DNA from: Sipunculus nudus
Lineage: Eukaryota > Annelida > Sipuncula > Golfingiida > Sipunculidae
DNA length: 64,000 bases
Reading direction: 5' to 3'
Assembly: GCA_026874595.1 (NCBI GenBank)
Contig: CM049310.1
Coordinates: forward strand, 53,879,058-53,943,057
The translations under genes were made by a program, and so were the position numbers. A model generated the notes under the pieces. It had not been told where the DNA came from. It worked only from the letters and a program-made list of their open reading frames with translations, and searched no databases. This document shows, in pieces, positions 58,861 to 64,000 of this stretch; position 1 is the first letter of the stretch, and each line of letters opens with the position of its first letter.

Positions 58861-59214
58861 TGCCAAAAGTGTTGTCAAAGCTCTGACCATTTTTTTTTAC
58901 AACAATTGGATTACCAAAATCCGTCCAGTCTGACCAAGGGTCTAATTTTATGTCTGGTTTTTTCCAGCAAGTTATGCTTGAGCTAGGTATAAAACAGTAC
59001 AGCTCTTCGTCATACCGTCCTGAAAGTCAGGGCACCCTCGAGCGTTTTCAGCAGACATTAAAAAACATGATGAGGACTTATTGTTATGACACACAGAATG
59101 AATGGGATGAAGGAATCCACCTTTTGCTGTTTGTTGTCAGAAAATCCTTTAAAGAGTCCTATGGTTTCAGTCCCTTTGAACTAGTTTTCGGACACTCAGT
59201 TCGCGGTCCTTAAA
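58768..59214 (+). pseudogene. Integrase catalytic core (broken)
   Basis: The D,D,E triad can be traced through several frames: the first Asp at 58768-58770 (VDCVGPLP), the second in SDQGSNF at 58932-58934, and the Glu in TLERFQQ at 59040-59042. Conserved text after it includes WDEGIHLLLFV and GFSPFELVFGHSVRG. Frameshifts and stops between the first and second Asp (around 58820-58930) break it. This enzyme would insert element cDNA into host DNA. The triad residues survive but the frame does not. Confidence 0.75.
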
Positions 59215-59720
59215 ACTGCTTAAAGAAAAACACTTGTGTAAAAATCCTGATTCTCTTAGTTTGTTGCAGAATGTCTCAGACTTTCGCACTAAACTACATA
59301 ATTCTTGTGAGATTGCAAAGTCAAATCTAAAATCTGCATAAAGTAAAATGAAAACAAAGTATGATAAGCATAGTGTAAGTAGGACGTTTGAGCCTGGTGT
59401 AAAGGTCCTTGCCTTACTTCCCATCCCTGGTAGACCTCTGCAAGCTAGGTAATTTGGTCCTTACATTGTTGACAAGAAAGTCAGTGATTTAAAATACATA
59501 CTGTCGACACCAGAAAGGCGTAAGAAGAAACAACTGTGCCATGTTAACATGTTGAAACCATATTATGACAGAAATAGCACATCAGATGTTGTACATAATG
59601 TTACTCCTGTTAATTGTGTAAAAACTTACCCTGACCCAGTTAAAGTAGATACTGATTGTAAGTGTGATGTAGACATTCAGTGTGGAACAGTACCACTAAA
59701 AAACTCAGACGTGCTTAATA
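59215..59720 (+). pseudogene. Integrase C-terminal (GPY-type) region
   Basis: After the core, a charged region (MKTKYDKHSV) leads to VKVLALLPIPGRPLQAR, then FGPYIVDKKVSDLKYI and HVNMLKPYYDR. This is the usual arrangement of the GPY/F module, which contacts nucleic acid. There are stops near 59339 and at 59450. From 59549 the frame stays open into the RT region. Confidence 0.65.
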
Positions 59721-60420
59721 ACCTGGATGCCAAACTGTCACGCCTTACCGCACAACAGCAACAAGACCTCAAGAACCTGCTGCGGAATTATGAACATTTG
59801 TTTGGTGACATTCCAAAGCGAACTAACATATTGTGCCACGACGTCGATGTTGGCAAGCGCAGTCAAGCAGCATCCTTATAGACTGATCCAGAAAAGCAAA
59901 AGTATCTACAGGATGAGATTCAATATTTGCTTGACAATGGTTTTATTTAACCTAGTAACAGTAACTGGAGTTCACCATGTATTCTTGTACCAATACCTGA
60001 TGGAAGTTACCGTATGTGCACATATGATCGAAAACTGAACTCTGTCACCAAGACTGACGCGTTCCCGATTCTGAGGATCGATGAATGAATTGATAGAGTC
60101 GGTACTTCCAGATATGTCTCCAAGTTTGACTTGCTAAAAGGATTCTGGTAAGTTCTGCTGACAGAACGAGCGAAAGAGGTGTCCACATTTGTGACACCGC
60201 AAGGACTGTACCAGTATAAAGTTATGCCGTTTGACATGAAGAACTGTCCAGCAACATTCCAGCCCCTCATTCATATGGTTGTCAAGGACATTTAAGGTTG
60301 CGACGCATATATTGATGACCTTATCGTGTACAGAGACACCTAGGAGAAACATCTGCAAATTCTTCGCGAACTCTTCCAAAAGACTCAGTGAAGCACGTCT
60401 GACCATCAGTTTAGTAAAAT
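59721..60420 (+). pseudogene. Reverse transcriptase (broken)
   Basis: Begins with LSRLTAQQQQDLKNLL and LFGDIPKRT, the usual pre-RT leader of gypsy elements. Then come SSPCILVPIPDGSYRMC (fingers), RYVSKFDLLKGFW (motif A with catalytic Asp), VTPQGLYQYKVMPFDMKNCPATFQ (shown here by its ends: VTPQGLYQYKV and NCPATFQ) and the catalytic YIDD at 60308-60319. At least five in-frame stops and a frameshift near 59870 inactivate it. All main polymerase motifs are still recognisable. Its position after integrase is the diagnostic feature of this element. Confidence 0.8.
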
Positions 60421-61113
60421 CTGAGTTTAGTCATGCACAAGTAACAATTTTGGGTCATATTGTAGGGCAGGGTCAAGTAAAACCTGTTGATGCTAAAATA
60501 AGTGCTAATTCTGCATTTCCTAGACCAGAAAACAAAAAGCAAATAATGCGTTTTCTTGGTATGGTCGGATATTACAGGAAGTTTTGTCCAATTTTTCTGC
60601 TGAAGCTAAACCTTTGACTAATTTGTTAAAGATTAAACAAAGGTTATATGGAATGTTCAGTGTAAAAATGCATTTCAGAATTTGAAAGCAATTCTGCAAA
60701 GCTCACGTTTTGGTAGCGCCAGACTTTTCTGTACCTTTTAAGTATGCTGTAGGTGCTAGAGATAGTGCTGCTGGTGCTGTGTTGTTACAAGAAGGCAATG
60801 ATGCCATAGATCATCCAATTTGTTATTTCTCAAGAAAGTTTAATACACACCAGAAAAAAACTACTCCACTATTGAAAAAGAATACTTGGCTTTGATTTTG
60901 GCATTGCAACATTTTGAAGTTTATGTTACTTCAACAGTCAAGCCTATCATTGTCTTCAGTGATCACAAGCCCCTCACGTTCATGAAAAAGTTAAAGTGTA
61001 AAAATCAAAGACTGTTGTAATGGAGTGTGTTTTTACAGGTTTATAACATTGAAATCAGACACATTAAAGGGAAAGACAATGTACTTGCTCATTGCTTATC
61101 GAGATGTATATGA
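60421..61113 (+). pseudogene. RT connection and RNase H (broken)
   Basis: Carries VTILGHIVGQGQVKPVDAK and FLGMVGYYRKF (RT thumb/connection), then RNase H: ARDSAAGAVLLQ (first acidic position), HPICYFSRKFN, YLALILALQHFEVYV, VFSDHKPLTF and the tail RHIKGKDNVLAHCLSR. In the tail the usual Asp of the ADALSR-type motif is His. Frameshifts lie near 60610 and 60860 and a stop near 61018. Coding ends with TGA at 61111-61113. There is no integrase downstream, which supports the domain order. Confidence 0.75.
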
Positions 61114-61310
61114 AATATTGTAAACGAGATGTTTATGTAATGATGTAAATAAGATTTTCATGAGATATTGAAAAGATTTAGTGATTGTGTTCTCAAAGCC
61201 GGGAGATCGTGAGTTCAATTTTCAGCACAGGCGGTGATATTTTTCACAGTCGGCCCCTACCCAGGGTGAGCGCTCTGCAGGCTTAATGGGTCTGGTTCAG
61301 TCAAAACTTT
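61114..61310 (+). repeat. Post-RNase H spacer with a probable tRNA-derived SINE remnant
   Basis: About 61180-61300 reads CTCAAAGCCGGGAGATCGTG, then AGTTCAATTTTCAGCAC, with a B-box-like GAGTTCAATTTTC. It continues into CAGTCGGCCCCTACCCAGGG and GAGCGCTCTGCAGGC. This is the texture of a tRNA-derived SINE, with its A-box half missing or decayed. The first ~65 bp are A+T-rich with no clear polypurine tract. Confidence 0.4.
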
Positions 61311-62816
61311 GAAGAAATACCTATCTTCCCGGAAGTTTGCCAACCCTGTTTGTAGATACTGACAGCGGGCCGTCTTGAAACCGGTAGTGTAGACTTGTTT
61401 CCGTCTAATATTGTGTCACTTTTTTCACTTAGCCTTAACCGAATTTGTCCCAACTTGCAACCCTAAATTTATAAATGTACAAGGTGATGCAGAAATGAAT
61501 AAAATTTTGTGTTTAGGACTCCTATGTTAACATTACATTACTTGAGTATGATGGTATACAATAACCCAAGATCTCTTTGGCTTTGGTGCTATGTGGAGAA
61601 TCAAGTCTGACGTGAACCTTTTGTAAAGCCGTGACAGTGTGAATTTGCTTTGTAAAGATACATATACCCCCCTCTACACAACCCGTTTTCTTTTGGTGGG
61701 TAGATTGTGATTAATGGTATCTCTTGTCAGCAAATTTTCAGACTTCCAGGCTTCATATTCAACCCTTTTCTCCAAATAAATACAAGATGATATTTACTTC
61801 ATTATTTGCATATTCTTGTTTGCTGGTAAGGTTATGTATCTCGGTTGTTTTTCCCAAGGTTTGCTTCCTTGTTCTAAGTTTAAGGTTGTTTTACTCAAAG
61901 GGTTTGGTTGTTATATTTATGATGTATCTTCGGACCCTATTTATACCAGGACTTTGATTACTCCTACACTTTTAAAACCATTGACCATACATATAAAATG
62001 TAGCTATAAAACTTGTTTATCGACGCCTGTCTTTGACAACCAATAAAACACAATATACAAACACTATAAGCTTAATTGTTGTTCCATCTAGCCTTTCTAA
62101 TCCTAGTATGCACATAACTATAGGCGTGTTCTGACATGGCCATAATTACACACCAATCAAATAAACATTAATTATCCTGAACTAGGAATTTAATTATAGT
62201 CAGTATGAGCTTCCTTCAGGTGTCTTTGGATTTCATTTGATCATTCGTTACCTGCTGAGGGGCATACCGGCTTAAATGAAGTTACCTGGCTGTGCATTAT
62301 TAAAAGTAAATTAACCAGCGTATTGGGTTATAACTCTTGTGTTCTTGTTCAGCCTTGTAATTAAAAGCTATTTCCTACGGCTGGTATCGCGTAGATTTGT
62401 TACCTTTCTTGAAGTCTTTAATATCTAAGACGACATGTTTATTATTTTTACCTTTGTACAAGCTGAAACAAAACTAGGTGGTTTGATTATCATCAAGGAC
62501 ATAATTTTGACATAAATGAGACAATATTTTTTACCGTGTACCTTCTAATATGCCAGCACATGCCGTTAACCTCTGCCGACCTATTATCAGAAGTTTCACG
62601 TCGACCAATAAGGTCAAATGATTTTATGTCATCAAGGTATGGGTGTCCGCTCGTAGGGGTTCCACTATTTTCATAGAAAGTATATGTTTTCAAGAACGAT
62701 ACAGAGACCACATAGACTCAAATAGAATGCCGGACAAAGATGGAATTCTTTGATGGAATCCTGAACACTGTCGACAGCCGGTCACTGCTTTACTGTGACG
62801 TCCGGCAAGTCAGGCT
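61311..62816 (+). mobile_element. Right arm of the ~1.5 kb inverted repeat
   Basis: Reverse-complement partner of 53809-55252, starting GAAGAAATACCTATCTTCCC and ending CCGGCAAGTCAGGCT. It lies between the RNase H end and the 3' LTR remnant of the Gmr1-like element, so it interrupts that element. It carries the plus-strand frame 61816-62046 matching the minus-strand frame in the left arm. Text around 62316-62370 is repeated directly at 62819-62872, just beyond the arm. Confidence 0.8.
61816..62046 (+). CDS. Short frame conserved in both inverted arms (right copy), unrecognised
   Basis: A ~76-codon frame. The last ~45 residues, with SDPIYTRTLITPTLLKPL and CSYKTCLSTPVFDNQ, match the left-arm frame. 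The N-terminal half differs by small frameshifts. The stop overlaps AATAAA as in the other arm. No domain recognised. Confidence 0.35.
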   Translation: MFAGKVMYLGCFSQGLLPCSKFKVVLLKGFGCYIYDVSSDPIYTRTLITPTLLKPLTIHIKCSYKTCLSTPVFDNQ

Positions 62817-62872
62817 ATCAGCGTATGGGGTTATATCTCTTGTGTTCTTGTTCAGCCTTGTAATTAAAAGCT
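62316..62872 (+). repeat. 52-55 bp direct repeat at the right arm's outer edge
   Basis: CAGCGTATTGGGTTATAACT with CTTGTGTTCTTGTTCAGCC and TTGTAATTAAAAGCTA at 62316-62370 reappears at 62819-62872 with two or three changes. The second copy starts where arm homology ends, which suggests a local duplication or template switch formed this junction. Confidence 0.8.
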
Positions 62873-62945
62873 ACAGTGAAACCTCGTGGTCTCGAAGTCG
62901 CAGGGAACCTCAGGAAACTTCGACACGTCCGAGGTTCGACACAAG
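62871..62945 (+). mobile_element. Possible pogo/Tigger-type TIR fragment
   Basis: TACAGTGAAACCTCGTGG then TCTCGAAGTCGCAGGGAACC and later TTCGACACGTCCGAGGTTCG. A CAGT..AACCTCG start after TA, followed by a GAA.TC.CAGGGA..C block, is the usual look of pogo-like terminal repeats. Only one end is present. Low confidence. Confidence 0.3.
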
Positions 62946-62952
62946 CGGTTCT

Positions 62953-63075
62953 TCTTTATTCATTCCCCTAGACTTTTCACGCTGATAGTGTAACAGAATC
63001 TCATTTTTTTTATCTTCGTAACGGGATTTGTGCTGGTCACGATTTCGTCATCTGTTGTTATAAGGCTCCGTAACA
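62953..63075 (+). repeat. 3' LTR remnant of the Gmr1-like element
   Basis: CTTTATTCATTCCCCTAGAC to GGCTCCGTAACA matches the last ~123 bp of the 5' LTR (56310-56432), including CTGTTGTTATAAGGCTCCG versus CTGTTGATATTAGGTTCCG. The U3 and R parts are missing. Confidence 0.75.
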
Positions 63076-63120
63076 AAAATCATCCAAGTTATCAATGTTA
63101 GACAATGCAGCTCAAAATCT

Positions 63121-63122
63121 AA

Positions 63123-63190
<68 letters not shown>

Positions 63191-63213
63191 TTATGTATAT
63201 ATATATATATATA
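63121..63213. repeat. (TA)n microsatellite capped by AAATTTAT / ATAAATTT
   Basis: A ~60 bp TA run bounded by AAATTTATAT at 63121 and ATATAAATTT ending at 63192 forms one long palindrome. A second short TA run follows to 63213. Confidence 0.95.
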
Positions 63214-63310
63214 TGAACTGACCTTTTTCTAAGAATAACACATATATATGCTGTGTAATAATAAACAAACCTGAAGCATTATACGGAAAAAAGATGCACA
63301 CAGAATGGAG

Positions 63311-63621
63311 TAAGGCCAAAAAAATAAAAGGGTATGGTTCTCAGGCACTTTTTTCAGAAATCAATGCGGGCGGGCGGTATTTTATTTTTGACCTTTTTTT
63401 GTATGTTTCGATCAAATGTCATATGATCAGGAAAAAGCATGTAAATGACAGGTTTCTTCTTACAAAACAGGCAAAAGCACTACATAACTAAGGAAATCGT
63501 ATCGAAATTGTATTATATTACCATTTTGAATGACAAAATCACAATAAAAATGTTTGATGCGGGGGGTTAAAATTGACGCGGGCGGTGCCTGAGAACCATA
63601 CCTTTTATTTTTTTGGCCTAA
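63311..63621 (-). mobile_element. Harbinger-like MITE, copy 2
   Basis: The element is 63314-63618 (305 bp), flanked by TAA at 63311-63313 and 63619-63621. It has the same ~35 bp terminal inverted repeats as 6163-6499 (GGCCAAAAAAATAAAAGG, then TATGGTTCTCAGGCAC). The internal order is reversed relative to copy 1: the GGGCGGTGCC and ATGCGGGG block lies on the right here and on the left there. The interior has diverged by indels. Confidence 0.8.
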
Positions 63622-64000
63622 TATCGGCAATTTTTTTCGGGTATTTCCTGAAGTGTATTGTAATTTGTTTTGCACCTGAATAGGCCAGCCAATACCTAGA
63701 CCTAAAATTAATGTAAGGAGAAGGTACGGGAATATCTATAGTTTTTTGGGGTTATATTCCAGAAAGACGGATTTAAGGTGAGACATATCGCAATATAGAC
63801 AACGTAAAGTCGGTATTTGCCGAGGATGGACTCGCTCACAACGTGAAGTCTCATGCAGCGCGGATATTATTATTCCAGGCAGAGGTGATACCCGTTCAAG
63901 ACACAGTCAGTCACGTCAAAAGATATTAAGATTCGCTTAAGTCAGGCCTAAGGAAGACCGCTATTTGGTGCCCTGGCGGTACGGACGACCTCCCTCCCGC
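63622..64000. other. Noncoding end of the window
   Basis: Nothing recognised. Confidence 0.5.

Larger units (their letters stand above)
55783..63075 (+). mobile_element. Decayed Gmr1-like Ty3/gypsy-type LTR retrotransposon
   Basis: Order on the plus strand: 5' LTR, proline-tRNA-like primer site, Gag (coiled coil, SCAN-related region, zinc knuckle), protease, integrase, integrase C-terminal (GPY-type) region, reverse transcriptase, RNase H, then 3' LTR debris. Integrase lies upstream of RT, the reverse of ordinary Ty3/gypsy elements and the hallmark of the Gmr1-like group. One continuous frame (59549-59881) runs from the integrase C terminus into the start of the RT region, so the order is native and not a chance join. 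The copy has many stops, frameshifts and at least two internal deletions and cannot be active. Its 3' side is interrupted by the right inverted arm. The start at 55783 is approximate. Confidence 0.8.

Noticed and set aside
53809-62816. The inverted arms as LTRs of the retroelement
   Set aside because: The arms are inverted, not direct. The real LTR is fixed by the primer site after 56432 and by the direct match 56310-56432 to 62953-63075.

Overview
The window is a stretch of animal nuclear DNA with no intact host gene that I can support. It is A+T-rich, full of (TA)n, (TC)n and (CA)n microsatellites and poly-G/poly-C tracts. It carries decayed LINEs, TIR elements and LTR elements, and interspersed repeats of the kind familiar from marine lophotrochozoans. 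There are no operons, ribosome binding sites, rRNA genes or intact tRNA genes. From general familiarity with these repeats I would guess a mollusc, but no host protein is present to prove it.

Layout. About 0-13 kb is mosaic repeat DNA: a common invertebrate repeat (1-215), a 0.5 kb TTAAAGGG-ended repeat (1411-1922), a Harbinger-like MITE with 3 bp duplications (6160-6502), a tandem array of a ~145 bp unit (6736-7615), a 676 bp TIR element holding a TA/GATA microsatellite (11081-11756), and a ~0.5 kb element with very GC-rich termini (12669-13171). About 13-34 kb is mostly unique noncoding DNA with one LINE 3' end (19325-20541, minus). It may hold regulatory elements and one weak exon candidate (31413-31661). 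About 34-41 kb holds a second TTAAAGGG repeat broken by two insertions, a complete miniature LTR retrotransposon (37168-37580), another LINE tail and a degenerate tandem repeat. About 41-53 kb is mostly unique and has weak minus-strand exon candidates, the best ending at 46879.

About 53.8-63.1 kb is a large composite. A decayed Ty3/gypsy-type element reads Gag, protease, integrase, reverse transcriptase, RNase H. Integrase comes before RT, the order known for the Gmr1-like clade. It sits between two ~1.45-1.5 kb inverted arms. Its 5' LTR, a proline-tRNA-like primer site and a ~120 bp piece of its 3' LTR survive. A second Harbinger-like MITE copy lies at 63311-63621.

The most interesting object is the 413 bp element at 37168-37580. 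It has LTRs ending TGTTAC/GTAACA, a proline-tRNA primer site and a polypurine tract, and no coding capacity. Each LTR contains a tRNA-like segment with Pol III A and B boxes at tRNA spacing. The larger Gmr1-like element has a similar primer site and the same LTR 3' end, so it is a plausible past source of the enzymes that moved the small one.
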